Source of the DNA: Budorcas taxicolor
Taxonomy: Eukaryota; Chordata; Mammalia; Artiodactyla; Bovidae
Direction: 5' to 3'
DNA: 64,000 bases
Assembly (NCBI RefSeq): GCF_023091745.1
Contig: NC_068926.1
Span: 65,036,001 to 65,100,000 of the forward strand
Shown: positions 10,744-22,209 of the stretch, piece after piece
Layout: each line of letters opens with the position of its first letter
Position numbering within the stretch: position 1 is the stretch's first letter
Notes under the pieces: generated by a model
The model's input: only the letters and a program-made list of their open reading frames with translations
What the model was told of the DNA's origin: nothing
Databases searched by the model: none
Translations under genes and position numbers: made by a program

Positions 10744-12271
10744 TCTAGAGCCAGACATCTTGGAATGTGAAGTCAAGTGGGCCTTAGAAAGCATCACTAT
10801 GAAGAAAGCTAGTGGAGGTGATGGAATTCCAGTTGAGCTGTTTCAAATCCTAAAAGATGATGCTGTGAAAGTGCTGCACTCAATATGCCAGCAAATTTGG
10901 AAAACTCAGCAGTGGCCACAGGACTGGAAAAGGTCAGTTTTCATTCCAATCCCAAAGAAAGGCAATGCCAAAGAATGCTCAAACTACCGCACAATTGCAC
11001 TCATCTCACACGCTAGTAAAGTAATGCTCAAAATTCTCCAAGCCAGGCTTCAGCAATATGTGAACCGTGAACTCCCTAATGTTCAAGCTGGTTTTAGAAA
11101 AGGCAGAGGAACCAGAGATCAAATTGCCAACATCCGCTGGATCATGGAAAAAGCAAGAGAGTTCCAGAAAAACATCTATTTCTGCTTTATTGACGATGTC
11201 AAAGCCTTTGACTGTGTGGATCACAATAAACTGTGGAAAATTCTGAAAGAGATGGGAATATCAGACCACCTGACCTGCCTCTTGAGAAATCTGTATGCAG
11301 GTCAGGAAGCAACAGTTAGAACTGGACATGGAACAACAGACTGGTTCCAAATAGGAAAAGGAGTACGTCAAGGCTGTATATTGTCACCCTGCTTATTTAA
11401 CTTATATGCAGAGTACATCATGAGAAACGCTGGACTGGAAGAAACACAAGCTGGAATCAAGATTGCCGGGAGAAATATCAATAACCTCAGATATGCAGAT
11501 GACACCACCCTTATGGCAGAAAGTGAAGAGGAACTAAAAAGCCTCTTGATGAAACTGAAAGAGGAGAGTGAACAAGTTGGCTTAAAGCTCAACATTCAGA
11601 AAACAAAGACCATGGCATCCGGTCCCATCACTTCATGGGAAATAGATGGGGAAACAGTGGAAACAGTGGAAACAGTGTCAGACTTTATTTTGGGGGGCTC
11701 CAAAATCACTGCAGATGGTGACTGCAGCCATGAAATTAAAAGACGCTTACTCCTTGGAAGAAAAGTTATGACCAACCTAGATAGTATATTCAAAAGCAGA
11801 GACATTACTTTGCCGACTAAGGTCCGTCTAGTCAAGGCTATGGTTTTTCCTGTGGTCATGTATGGATGTGAGAGTTGGACTATGAAGAAGTCTGAGCACC
11901 GAAGAATTGATGCTTTTGAACTGTGGTGTTGCAGAAGACTCTTGAGAGTCCCTTGGACGGCAAGGAGATCCAACCAGTCCATTCTGAAGGAGATCAACCC
12001 TGGGATTTCTTTGGAAGGAATGATGCTAAAGCTGAAGCTCCAGTACTCTGGCCACCTCACACGAAGAGTTGACTCATTGGAAAAGACTCTGATGCTGGGA
12101 GAGATTGGGGGCAGGAGGAGAAGGGGACGACCCAGGATGAGATGGCTGGATGGCATCATGGACTCGATGGACATGAGTCTGAGTGAACTCTGGGAGATGG
12201 TGATGGACAGGGAGGCCTGGCGTGCTGGGATTCATGGGGTCGCAGAGAGTCGGACACGACTGAGTGACTGA
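10744..12271 (+). pseudogene. BovB reverse transcriptase fragment, open frame, no own start
   Basis: The frame is open from upstream of the element (an ATG in flanking DNA at 10682) to the family stop at 12269-12271. Counting from that ATG, it shows the finger/palm segment NYRTIALISHASKVMLKIL near residue 100, motif A with catalytic aspartate (FIDDVKAFD, near 168), motif B (VRQGCILSPCLFNLYAEYI, near 227), motif C YADD at residues 271-274 (11492-11503), then the GCESW, RRLLRVPWTARRSNQ and arginine-rich C-terminal blocks. In the RTE family this domain copies element RNA at a nicked target. Without the apurinic-like endonuclease domain it cannot act as an autonomous element. The usual FIDYAKAFD reads FIDDVKAFD here. 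Confidence 0.9.
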
Positions 12272-12291
12272 ACTGAACTGAACTGAACTGA
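10744..12291 (+). mobile_element. BovB (RTE) LINE, 5'-truncated, RT frame fully open
   Basis: About 1.55 kb of BovB from the ctagagccagacatc region to its 3' end with a (tgaac)n tail. The endonuclease and 5' UTR are absent. The whole retained coding part is one frame. It has a private three-unit repeat of gaaacagtg at 11651-11677 where the other copies have two units. Confidence 0.95.
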
Positions 12292-12584
12292 GGAGAAACA
12301 GACAAGGGGGGTAGAGAATATTTAAAAAGTATGGTCATGATATGTTGCCCTGAGTGAGGGATATCTGGATAAGATTTGAAGGATAAGGACTGGTGCTTTG
12401 CCATATCTGGCATTTGAGTTCTAGCTGCTTTTCTATTTACTTTATGTGATTTTAGGAAAGCCATACTACCTAAGTCTGCATTTCATGGTCTATAAAATGG
12501 GAATAGTGGCACCCATAGTCATCATGTTTCGTAACAACGTATATTGAGTTTTGTGCGTAAGACATTTTTAAGAAAACTGAACAA

Positions 12585-12830
12585 ATATTAGCTAACTTTT
12601 ATCAGGCACTTCTTCTCCCTACAGGTCTTCTAGGCATTTCACGTTCAGGATCTCAGCTTAATCCTCACCATGGCTCACTGAGGTAACATTCTATGTCCAT
12701 TTTACAGATGAGGAAACTCAGGCTCAGGGATTTGACATGATTTGCCAGATATCACTAAACGAGGAAATGGTACAGCCGAGACAGGGACCTGGATCTGACT
12801 CACAAATCTTAACCCTTTCCCTCACTTACT
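12585..12830 (+). mobile_element. MIR SINE
   Basis: Clear MIR: cttaatcctcaccatgg, ctgaggtaacattctatgtc, attttacagatgaggaaact, caggctcagggattt. Confidence 0.8.
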
Positions 12831-12967
12831 ATGACCTTCAACAAATCACTCCCTAAGCCTTCATTTCTCATTATTTAAGAATCAGAGCATCATGTGTTTT
12901 CCCATCAGAGGCCTTGATTAGCATCTTAACTCAATCCATGTATCTGATAGGAAAAAACAGATGCCTA

Positions 12968-14480
12968 AACTCAAGCCAGGCTTCAACAGTACATGAACTG
13001 ACAACTGTCAGATGTTCAAGCTGGATTTAGAAAAGGCAGAGGAACCAGAGATCAAATTGCCAACATCCGCTGGGTCATAGAAAAAGCAAGAGAATCCCAG
13101 AAAAACATCTACTTCTGCTTCACTGACTACGCCAAAGCCTTTGACTGTGTGTATCACAACAAACTGTGGAAAATTCTTAAAGAGATGGGAATACCAGACC
13201 ACCTGATGTGCCTCCTGAGAAATCTATATGCAGGTCAGGAAGCAACATTTAGAACTGGACATGGAACAACGGATTGGTTCCAAATTGGGAAAGGAGTGCG
13301 TCAAGGCTGTATATTGTCACTTTGCTTATTTAACTTCTATGCAGAGTACATCATGCAAAATGATGGGCTGGATGAAGCACAAGCTGAAACCAAGATTGCT
13401 GGGAGAAATATCAATAACCTCAGATATGCAGATGACACCACCCTTATGGCAGAAAGTGAAGAGGAACTAAAAAGCCTCTTGATGAAAGGGAAAGAGGAGA
13501 GTGAAAAAGCTGGCTTAAAGCTCAATATTCAAAAAACTAAGATCATGGCATCCAGTCCCATCACTTCATGGCAAATAGATGGGGAAACAGTGATAGACTT
13601 ATTTTCTTGGGCTCCAAAATCACTGCAGATGGTGACTGCAGCGATAAAATTAAAAGACACTTGCTCTTTGGGCTTCCCTGATAGCTCAGTTGGTAAAGAA
13701 TCCACCTGCAATGCAGAAGACCCCACTTTAATTCCCAGGTCAGGAAGATCCACTGGAGAAGGGATAGGCTACCCACTCCAGTATTCTTGGGCTTCCCTTG
13801 TGGTTCAGCTGATAAAGAATCCGCCTGCAATGCGGGCAACCTGGTTTCAATCCCTGGGTTGGAAATATCCCCTGGAGAAGGGAAAGGCTACCCACTTCAG
13901 TTGGCCTAGAGTATTCCATGAACTATATAGTCCATGGGGGTCACAAAGAGTTGGACATGACTGAGAGACTTTCACTTTCACTTTCCTTGGAAGAAAAGCT
14001 ATGACCAACCTAGACAGCATATTAAAAAGCAGAGACATTACTTTGCCAACAAAGGTCCGTCTAGTCAAAGCTATGGTTTTTCTAGTAGTCATGTATGGAT
14101 GTGAGAGTTGGACCATAAAGAAAGCTGAATGACAAAGAATTGATGCTTTTGAACTGTGGAGAAGACTTTTGAGAGTCCCTTGGACAGCAAGATCAAACCA
14201 GTTCATCCTAAAGGAAATTAGTCCTGAATATTTATTGGAAGGACGGATGCTGAAGCTGAAACTCCAATACTTGGGCCACCTGATGCAAAGAACTGACTCA
14301 TTGGAAAAGACCCTGATGCTGGGAAAGACTGAAGGCAGAGGATGAGATAGTTGTATGGCATCACTGATTCCATGGACATGAGTTTGAGCAGGCTCTGGGA
14401 GTTGGTGATGGACAGGGAAGCCTGGCATGCTGCAGTCCACGGGGTCGCAAAAACTGAGTGACTGAACTGAACTGAACTGA
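12968..14480 (+). mobile_element. BovB LINE, 5'-truncated, split by Bov-tA insertion
   Basis: BovB at 12968-13669 and 13987-14480, with Bov-tA DNA between. The first part carries RT motif A region (SLTDYAKAFDCVYH-like reading), motif B and YADD. Stops and indels break the frame, and the VSDFIF block is shortened (a 12-15 bp deletion near 13593). The 3' end has tgaactgaactgaactgaa. It lies 677 bp from the previous BovB in the same orientation. Confidence 0.93.
13670..13986 (+). mobile_element. Two tandem Bov-tA SINEs inside BovB
   Basis: A truncated Bov-tA (13670-13788, head through gtattctt) is followed directly by a second head at 13789 (gggcttcccttgtggttcag) that runs to a (ctttca)n tail at 13968-13986. 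BovB resumes at ttggaagaaaagc. Either one SINE inserted into another at a shared site, or a tandem copy arose. Confidence 0.85.
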
Positions 14481-14782
14481 AACTCAAAGAGGATGTAAAA
14501 CTTCCAGACACAGTTGGCAAACTGATTTCACCTCTAACCCAATTTTAATCTGTGGCAGAAGGTGCCTGGTTCCTGCTACTGGGAAGGGTTTTAAGATCAC
14601 AGCTGGTCTGAGCAGGCCATGGTGCTGTGATCTAATAGTGATGTCTGGCACGGATGCAGAAGTTGAGAGCAGAGGTTCTGCGTGGTGCCAAAGTCACTTC
14701 TGTTTGTCCTGAACAGAAAATCCAAGTATCCTTACAAAATAAAAAACAGCCCTCTTACTTTCTTTGACACAGAGAGTTACTT
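14481..14782. other. Unique DNA
   Basis: No recognisable feature between the BovB end and the next Bov-tA. Confidence 0.4.
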
Positions 14783-14960
14783 GGGCTTCCCAGGTGGCAC
14801 TAGTGGTAAAGATTCGGCCTGCCAATGCAGGAGATGCAGGAGACTCAGGTTCTGTCCCTGGGTCAGGAAGCTTCCCTGGAGTAGGAAATGGCAGCCAGCT
14901 CTAGTATCCCCGCCTGGAAAATCCCAGGGACAGAGCAGCCTGGTGGTCTACAGTCCATGA
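14783..14960 (+). mobile_element. Bov-tA SINE
   Basis: Head gggcttcccaggtggcacta, mutated B-box (ggttctgtccctgg), Bov-A body, truncated after ctacagtccatgag. Confidence 0.85.
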
Positions 14961-15540
14961 GAGAAAAACTTAACCTACTTGAAGCCAGTTAACAACTTTG
15001 AAAAAGTGAACATGAACTTAGGAGTCATCCTCTCCATTCTCTGGACATTATCTAGTTATTGACCTTTACCCATCAGTTCAAATGTCTCTGGCAACACGGT
15101 CAAGATACGGAAATTGCTTTCCACTACTTTGGAATTGAATGTAGAGGGAAAACAAAGGCATTTCCTTGGTTGGAAAGGATCAGAGTCCCTCTCTAGGATC
15201 ACTTCATGAATGCCAGCCAAAGAAAGGCAGAGAAGAGCGTGTTTCCCAAACTGCTGACTCAGGAACCCATGTCCACCTCACTGAGGACCGAGGGTCTCCC
15301 AGCACACCAAGGAAACCGTAAAACAACATGCTGGCCAGGGGATTCATCAAGGCACACAGACTCCTTCCTACCTTCTGAGAAGAAGGATTTATATGGTAAC
15401 GTGCTAAAAGTAACTCCCAGGTGTGACAGGCTGCCTTGTGTCCCTCCGTCAGCTCTCAGTTACCAGGGATGGAGGCAGCCTGGGACACTGGTAAAGTGAA
15501 GGGAAGGGAAGCTGACCATCATGTCTGCTCAGCCTTGGGG
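14961..15540. other. Unique DNA
   Basis: No known repeat or gene recognised. A 97-codon frame at 15206-15499 has no domain. Confidence 0.4.
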
Positions 15541-15544
15541 TTCA

Positions 15545-15935
15545 GTGCAAAGGTTTGGGAGTTTCAGATAGATGTGGGTCTGGACCTTGTTTGAACCACT
15601 TCCTGTCACATGACCTTGGGTGAGTCATTTCGCCTCTTAAGAGCCTTGGATCACTTATCGAGAAAGCAGAGGTGCTACGCACAGTTGTTCGTCAGCATCC
15701 TCAGAGGACTGGTTCCAGGACCACGCCCCCTGCAGATACCAAAATCCCTGGGGGTTCAAGTCCCGCAGGTGGTCCTTGGTCCTGGGAATGAGGGATCCAC
15801 TGATACAGAGGGCTGACTGTACCTTCCTCCTAGCAGGTATTTTGAAAATTAAATGAAATAAAGAACACCCAGCTCTCAGAAGAGTGCCTGAAACACGGTG
15901 AGACCTCCATCAGTGTGAGTTCGCTCATTGGTTTC
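15545..15935 (+). mobile_element. MIR SINE interrupted by a DNA transposon remnant
   Basis: The MIR 5'/core part is at 15545-15677 (gaccttgggtgagtcatttc, gcctcttaagagccttgg). The MIR 3' part resumes at 15820 (accttcctcctagcaggtat, gaaaattaaatgaaataaag, agtgcctgaaacacggtgag). Confidence 0.65.
15678..15819 (+). mobile_element. Tigger/MER2-like non-autonomous DNA transposon remnant
   Basis: The segment includes ggttccaggaccacgcccc, agataccaaaatccctgggg, and ends ctgatacagagggctgactg, which resembles pogo-superfamily MER2-type ends. It sits between two TA dinucleotides (15676-15677, 15820-15821), the expected pogo/mariner target duplication, inside a MIR. The other terminus is decayed. Confidence 0.6.
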
Positions 15936-15944
15936 CGGATGAGG

Positions 15945-16028
15945 GTGGTGGACAGGGAAGCCTGGCATGCTACAGTCCAAGGGGTTGCAAAGAGTCGGAC
16001 ACGACTGAGGAACTGAACTGAACTGAAC
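15945..16028 (+). mobile_element. BovB/Bov-A 3' tail fragment, about 85 bp
   Basis: Only the last part of BovB: gacagggaagcctggcatgc, caaagagtcggacacgactg, and aactgaactgaactgaac. Strong 5' truncation. Confidence 0.85.
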
Positions 16029-16204
16029 GAGTATGATGCAGGCTGAGAGTAAACTAAGAATCCCGATAATAAACCCAAGAGATGCAGCAGGGAAAGCTGC
16101 CAGATAAGAGAGCTAGTTCCTGCTCCGTCTACCCTGGCTCTCCAAGCTTGGGAATTTTACCCCACGTCTCTGAGACTCCAATGGCCCATGTGTCACAGAG
16201 AAAT

Positions 16205-16365
16205 GGGTTAAGATGGGGACACAGGCTTCAGCTGCCAGCTCTGTATGTTCTGAGTGACTAAGTCTTGGTTTAGTGATCTGTCAGACGGGGATGATAACAA
16301 CACCAGCCTCCCAGTGAAATTAACAAAATAAGCACCTCAAAATGTGAGCAATACTCATCCTTAGC
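16205..16365 (+). mobile_element. MIR SINE
   Basis: Diverged MIR: gttctgagtgactaagtctt, gatctgtcagacggggatga, aaataagcacctcaaaatg. Confidence 0.6.
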
Positions 16366-16507
16366 TTCTTTAATAATAATAGTGCTATTATTATTATTTG
16401 AGTGACTATAGCTTAGGAATTACCTTGCTCCAAGAAGCCAAGGGCAGCAGCAGGATGGAAAGCTACCAAACTGCAGTGGACAACTTACCCTTGAAACAGT
16501 ACATGCT

Positions 16508-16726
16508 GGGGCTTCCCAAGTGGCTCAGTGATAAAGAGTCCGCCTGCCAGTGCAGGAGATGCAAGAGGTGTAGGTTCGATCCTTGGATCGGGAAGATCCC
16601 TGGAGAAGGAAATGGCAACTCACTTCAGTGTTCTTGCCTAGGAGATCCCATGGACAGAGGAGCCTGGTGGGCTACAGTCCATGGGGTTGCAAAGAGTCGG
16701 ACAAGAATTAGCAACTGAACAATAAC
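16508..16726 (+). mobile_element. Bov-tA SINE
   Basis: Head gggcttcccaagtggctcag, B-box ggttcgatccttgg, complete Bov-A body, ending agcaactgaacaataacc. Confidence 0.88.
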
Positions 16727-17603
16727 CACAATGCTGCGTGGAGGGAGATGAAAACTGCACAGGGGCCTCCAACACCCCGAGGCTGTCCCTCCCTCAACCA
16801 CCCCATTCTCCCCTCCCCTCCAAAAACAACCAAGATAATTCAGAAAAAAGTTTGAAAGATGTAAATGTCCACTTCTTGGGGCTCTGTAGTTCAAATTCCA
16901 AGAAAAAGCAAAGCTCCAATATCAGCACTAATTAATCTCCCAGATAGCAACAGTCCCATTACTCAACTGATAAATCTAATTCCTATCTGTTCGGCAGGAA
17001 TCCCTGAGCCACGTAAAGCCAGGCCCGAGTTTTATGTAACCTGAAAGGGCTCTTGATAGCTTCTGGAGTCTTTTCCTCTCGCCACCCATCTTGCAGCATT
17101 GAGAAGATCTACTCTGTGAGTTAATGGAAGAAATGGCTTCCCTCGGCATTTCCCCCATCTGTCTTAATTTTTTAAATTATACTTTTATTAAACCCTTAAG
17201 GAAAATGGACTTGCAGAGTTCTCATTAAACAGGGAACTATGCACTGCATAAAATAGAGAGATGAAATTTTTTTTTTAAGCAACCCTCACAATTCGCCTTA
17301 ATGAATTCTCCCTCCGCTGCTATATTACAGAGTGTGTGCAGATAAATAGGGCACTTTGTGAGTGGTGGATGGGTAAATGGATATGCAAGCCGCTGATAAT
17401 AGTTCTGGCAGCCTCCACTTGGGATCTTTCTTCCTGGGAACATAAAGCATTGGGCGCATGATGTCACAGCCTTTTCTCTCTGGATACTGACTTAATCCTG
17501 GGCTGGAAAGGCAACTCGTCCCTGGTACCTCTCATGGAGGGGGAATCCCTCCCACACAACCATTTCAGAGGAAGATGTGGGAGTCTGCTTCCCAGGAGAG
17601 TTT
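16727..17603. other. Mostly unique DNA; part is a candidate conserved segment
   Basis: 16960-17470 is repeat-free and of high complexity (for example ctgttcggcaggaatccctg, gagccacgtaaagccaggcc). No coding evidence was found. Confidence 0.3.
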
Positions 17604-18108
17604 CTGTTGTTGTTGTTCAGTTGCTGTTGTGTCTGACTCTTTGGAACCCCATGTACTGGAGCATACCAGGCTCCTCTGTCCTCCACTGTCTCCCAGAGTT
17701 TGCTCAAATTCATGTCCATTGAGTCGGTGATGCTATCAAACATCTCATCCTCTGTCATCCCCTTCTCCTCCTGCCTTCAATCTTTCCCACCATCAGAGTC
17801 TTATCCAGTGAGTCAGCCCTTTGCCTCAGGTGGCCAAAGTACCTGAACCTCAGGAGGTTCAGCGTCAGCATCAGTCCTTCTAATGAATATTCAGGACTGA
17901 TTTCCTTTAGGATGGACTGGTTGGATCTCCTTGCAGTCCAAGGGACTCTCAAGAGTCTTACCCAGCACCACAGTTCAAACGCATCAATTCTTTGGCGCTC
18001 AGCCTTCTTTATGGTGCAACTCTCACATCACATCCATACATGACCACTGGAAAAACCATAGCTTTGACTATATGGACCTTTGTAGACAAAGTGATGTCCC
18101 TGCTTTTG
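17604..18108 (-). mobile_element. BovB LINE 3' fragment, reverse orientation
   Basis: Reverse complement of the BovB 3' 500 bp, from the 3' tail (gttgttgttgttcagttgct) through the arginine-rich block to the GCESW region (acatccatacatgaccactg). Confidence 0.92.
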
Positions 18109-18165
18109 TTTACTGAGCACCTACTCTGGCCAGGCTCATTGCTAAGTGCTTTTCCTAGTATCCAT
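18109..18165 (+). mobile_element. L2/MIR fragment
   Basis: Short match to tactgagcacctactctggcc, the widespread L2/MIR core word, adjoining the BovB. Confidence 0.45.
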
Positions 18166-18183
18166 GGTTATCAGCTGTGGTGA

Positions 18184-18490
18184 ACTGGATTATGGTTCCC
18201 AATGCCACAGAATTATACATCCATGCTCTTTGTCATGTGACTTGTGGGTGGGGTCTACTCTCTTGCCTCATTGGTGTTGCACTTAGTCATGTGACTTGTC
18301 TTGGCCAATGAAATATGAGAGGAAGTCACAGTGTTACAGTTCTAAGCTTCAACAGGCATCACGTTTCCAATCTCTTGCACTCCTGCCATCATCATAACAA
18401 GAGAGCTTCTGGTTCCCAAATGAGACAACACACAGCCTAGAGTCATACCCAGCTGCAATCAGCCAAACACTAGTCCATCAGCACACAGAG
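18184..18490. mobile_element. Old mammalian interspersed repeat, unclassified
   Basis: Contains tgtgacttgtcttggccaat and related words that recur in ancient mammalian repeats, but the family cannot be named with confidence. Confidence 0.3.
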
Positions 18491-18499
18491 AAGTGAGAA

Positions 18500-19670
18500 A
18501 GACAAGAGATACCGATGGCCAATAGGCACGTGAAAAGATACTCAACATCACTAATTACTAGAGAAATACAAATCAAAACTAAATTGAGATTTTACATCAT
18601 ACCAGTCGGAATGGCCATCATCAAAAAACCTACACATAATGAATGCTGGAGAGGGTGTGAAGAAAAGGGAACCCTCCTACAGTGTAGGTAGGAATGTAAC
18701 TTGGTGTAGCCACTATATAGAATAGTGTGGAGGTTCTTCAAAAAACTAAAAATAGAGTTGCCATATGATCCTGTAATCCCACTCCTGGACATATATCCAG
18801 AAAAGACTAAACGTAGTTCAAAAAGACACATGCAGGCCCGTTTCATGGCAGCACTGTTCACAACCGCCAAGGCTTGGAAGCAGCCTAAGGGCCCATTGAC
18901 AGACGAATGGATAAAGAAGATATGGTGCATATACATGCAATGGAATATCGCTCAGCCATAAAAATGACTGAACTGTTGCCATCTGCAGCAAATGGATGGA
19001 CCAGGCGATGGTGCCCACTCCAGTGCTCTTGCCTGGAAAATCCCATGGACGGAGGAGCCTGGCGGGCTGCAGTCCATGGGGTCGCGAAGAGTCGGGCATG
19101 ACTGAGCGACTTCCCTTTCATTTTTCACTTTCATGCACTGGAGAAGGAAACGGCAACCCACTCCAGTGTTCTTGCCTGGAGAATCCCAGGGACGGGGGAG
19201 CCTGGTGGGCTGCCATCTATGGGGTCACACAGAGTCGGACACGACTGAAGTGACTTAGCAGCAGAGATTATCTTATTAAACTAATGTAAATCACACAGAG
19301 AAAGACAAATATCATACGGTATCACTTAGATGTGGAATCTTAAATGAAATGATACAAATGAACTTATTTACAAAACAGAAATAGACTCACAGACATAGAA
19401 AACAAATTTATGGTTACCAAAGTGGGAAAGGGAAGAGGGAAAAATTAGGAGCTTGGGACAAAAAGACACACACTACTATATATAAAATAATCAACAAGGT
19501 CCTACTGTCTAGCATGGAGAACTATACATTATCTTGTAATAACATATAATGGGAAAGAATCTGAAAAATATACACATACATATATATAACTGAATAACTT
19601 TGCTGAACACCAGAAACTAACACAACACTGTATATCAACTATACTTCAAAATATATATAGAAAAAAAGGA
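18500..19670 (+). mobile_element. L1 LINE: ORF2 C-terminus and 3' UTR, split by a Bov-A2
   Basis: Reads as the L1 ORF2 3' end (gatggccaataggcacgtg, aatgctggagagggtgtgaa, cccactcctggacatatatc, cagcactgttcacaaccgcc). After the SINE at 19002-19265 it continues into the L1 3' UTR (tggttaccaaagtgggaaag, caacaaggtcctactgtcta, tatatcaactatacttcaa). Frameshifts and stops are present. Confidence 0.88.
19002..19265 (+). mobile_element. Bov-A2 dimer SINE
   Basis: Two Bov-A units joined by the ttcatttttcactttcatgc linker, without a tRNA head, ending acttagcagcaga. Inserted in the L1 at the atggatggacc / agattatctt junction. Confidence 0.88.
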
Positions 19671-19671
19671 A

Positions 19672-19944
19672 GAAATGAAACCATACTTCAAACAAATTAT
19701 TACTATATTAGATTTGGGTTTTTGTTGCTATCGTTATGGTTGTCTTGGTCCGACGTCTTCTTGTTTGTGGAATAAAATGCTGATGACAGGGTGCTTTGAA
19801 AACAGCATTGTCCCTAACAAAATTTATACCAGTACACATCAAAGTGTCTGTAATGAAGGGCCAGCTTTGTTTTTTTTCCCAAATATATCACAGACCGGTC
19901 CTAGTTGTGCATGGAGCTGCCAGTAATCAGCCGACCCTACGCAT
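19672..19944. other. Unique DNA
   Basis: No recognisable gene or repeat. Confidence 0.4.
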
Positions 19945-20160
19945 GTGTGCTAACTCGCTTCAGCGGTGTCCAGCTCTGCAACCCTGTGGACTGTAGCCCA
20001 CCAGGCTCCTCTGTTCATGGGATTCTCCAGGCAAGAATACTGGAGTGGGCTGCCATGACCTTCTCCAGGGGATCTTCCTGACCCAGGAATCAAACCCAAA
20101 TCTCTTACATGTCTTGCATTGGCAGGCATGTTCTTTACCACTAGCGCCACCTGGGAAGCC
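19945..20160 (-). mobile_element. Bov-tA SINE
   Basis: Reverse-oriented: gtgtgctaactcgcttcagc tail, Bov-A body, reverse B-box (caggaatcaaaccc), tRNA head accactagcgccacctggg. Confidence 0.88.
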
Positions 20161-21050
20161 CAATCACGTGGTCCTACTTTGCGTGATTAGTACTTGCTTG
20201 CATCACCAGCATCTCACCACTGAATTTCAACAACACTTTGACTGGTCTATAGGTAGTTCGACGATGCAAGTGCCCCTGGCCCCCTTGCAAGACTAGATTG
20301 CTATAAAAGTTTTTACATGCTGGTTCTCAGTGTCCAGTTGATTTTGTCTAGAACTGTTGACAAAGATCACAGATGCACAGCTCAGAGACTAGACTTTGAG
20401 TGATGCTGGGCTGCAGTCAAGTGGGGCTCCATTGCCTCCTAGTTCCAGTCCTGGGTGGAGCCCCAAAATGACAAAGACACGCTGAAAACCTCTAAATGTG
20501 GTCAGCTTTGTGCTTCTTTCCAATCTCAGATTCCTGAAATGCCAACTGAGGCAAGACTTGTCATCGTCGGAGTAAACAAGGTGGGACCCCACAGTGGCCT
20601 TCAGGCCAGAGAGGACGATCTTGCCATTCATGAAATGAAAGTTTCAGGACCGCTGTCTGAATGCTCCTGACAAATAGCTATGCCTGTACCCAAGTTGTAT
20701 TACTATTAATTTTCCCGAGAGGGTCTTTCACACTGTATCAACTTCATTTCCTCAGACCTGATTGGATCGTGCTGGGGACTTAGGCTGAAGTTCACTGAGT
20801 CCTTAGGTCCATGAGGTGACATTTCACAGGTGCTGCAAGTCTGCAGGCAGTGACATTTCACCTGTACTCTAGATTCCTTCCCAAGGAGGAAGTTTCAGGT
20901 GCGTGGCCAGAGAACCCTTCAGTGCCAGCTACACGCTGAACTTGGGTTTCTCCACCTGTACAAGAACAGCGTGCCTCTGAAAATAGCAAGGGTACAAGCT
21001 CATGAGCCCAGTGAGGACCTGGATGTTTAACAGAGGCAACTTGTGGCAGC
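20161..21050. other. Unique DNA
   Basis: No gene recognised; short frames at 20389-20670 on both strands have no known domain. Confidence 0.4.
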
Positions 21051-21054
21051 AAGT

Positions 21055-21255
21055 GGGATTCAGCGCTTGGTCTCTGGAGGCAGACGCTCAAGTTTCAAGT
21101 TCACATCCTGGCTCCGCCACTGGCCAGCTGTGTGACTTTGCAAGCTTTCCCACATCTCCGAGCCTGAGTTTCCTCAGCTGTGAAATACGGCTAAAGTTTT
21201 AATTCCCTCCTGGCGTCACTCTGAAGATTAATAAGATGACCCCTGAAAAGAATCA
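21055..21255 (+). mobile_element. MIR SINE
   Basis: Well-preserved MIR core: ctggaggcagacgctcaag, cctggctccgccactggcca, gctgtgtgactttgcaagct, gagtttcctcagctgtgaaa. Confidence 0.82.
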
Positions 21256-21307
21256 GCAGACCCCACGGGGCAGAGGGAGCACTTGTCAACGGTGACTGTA
21301 ATCATCG

Positions 21308-21520
21308 TGGCTTCCCAGCTGGTGGAGTGGTAAAGAATCCACCCATTAATGCAGGAGACGAAGCAGATGATGGGGGTTTGATCCCTGGGCAGGGAAGATC
21401 CCCCTGGAAGAGGAAATAGCACCCACTTCAGTATTCTTGCCTGGAAAATCCACTGGGCAGAGGAGCCTGGCAGGCTACAGTCCATAGGGTCGCAAAGAGT
21501 CGGACAGAGCTGAGCATACA
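21308..21520 (+). mobile_element. Bov-tA SINE
   Basis: Head tggcttcccagctggtggag, B-box-like ggtttgatccctgg, complete Bov-A body, ends agagctgagcatacac. Confidence 0.86.
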
Positions 21521-22209
21521 CACGTGCGCCGCTACACACCACCGTTATCACTGTGCAAACGCAGGTGATGGCGTTGATCTGAAGGCTGCAGGGAAGATGT
21601 CAGAAGGCCAAGATGAGGGTTGACAGAGTCAGTGACCCTGGAACTGAGTTAAGTCAACAGGCCACCCACAGCTCAAACCCACAATCCGGGGCTGTGGTGC
21701 AGAGCCCACCTCCAACAAAGCCAGCCTGCCATAAGGCCACCAAGCCTGTTTCCCTCTGCAGAGGGCTGGCAGCCACGTGCGCCTGTTCTCAGTTCACTCC
21801 CGTATCATTCCCCCTAATATCTCCCTGGGGGCTGATGGATGGCGACAGGCGACAATCTATAGCTATGTGACAGAATGTTTACTACCAGCCCTCTAGGAAA
21901 TGATTACTTCGAGGTAATTTTGAACCTCCAGACTATGATGCAGTGTCTCATATATTAAACTGCAGTGAGCAGTGTATAAAAGTATTACAAGGAGACCTTG
22001 TATTTCACAGTTTACTGGGGAAGGAGCGTGCAGGGGCAAATTGGTTCTGGGGGAAAGCGAGCATGAGGGATGCAAATTCTTCACGTGCAGCCTTATGGAG
22101 GGAAGGGAGATTCAGCTTCGAGGCTACAAGACCAAGGTCAATGCTGATTCCATCCCTCTGGACCACTCCAGGGGAGGCTCCACATCCACTGAGGACAGAC
22201 ACACCATTG
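21521..22209. other. Unique DNA
   Basis: No gene or repeat recognised; frames up to 99 codons lack domains. Confidence 0.4.

Noticed and set aside
11596..12174. Long minus-strand frames (about 190 codons) opposite BovB, also at 4374-4928 and 57729-58298
   Set aside because: They recur antisense to every well-kept BovB 3' end and are shadows of the sense RT frame.
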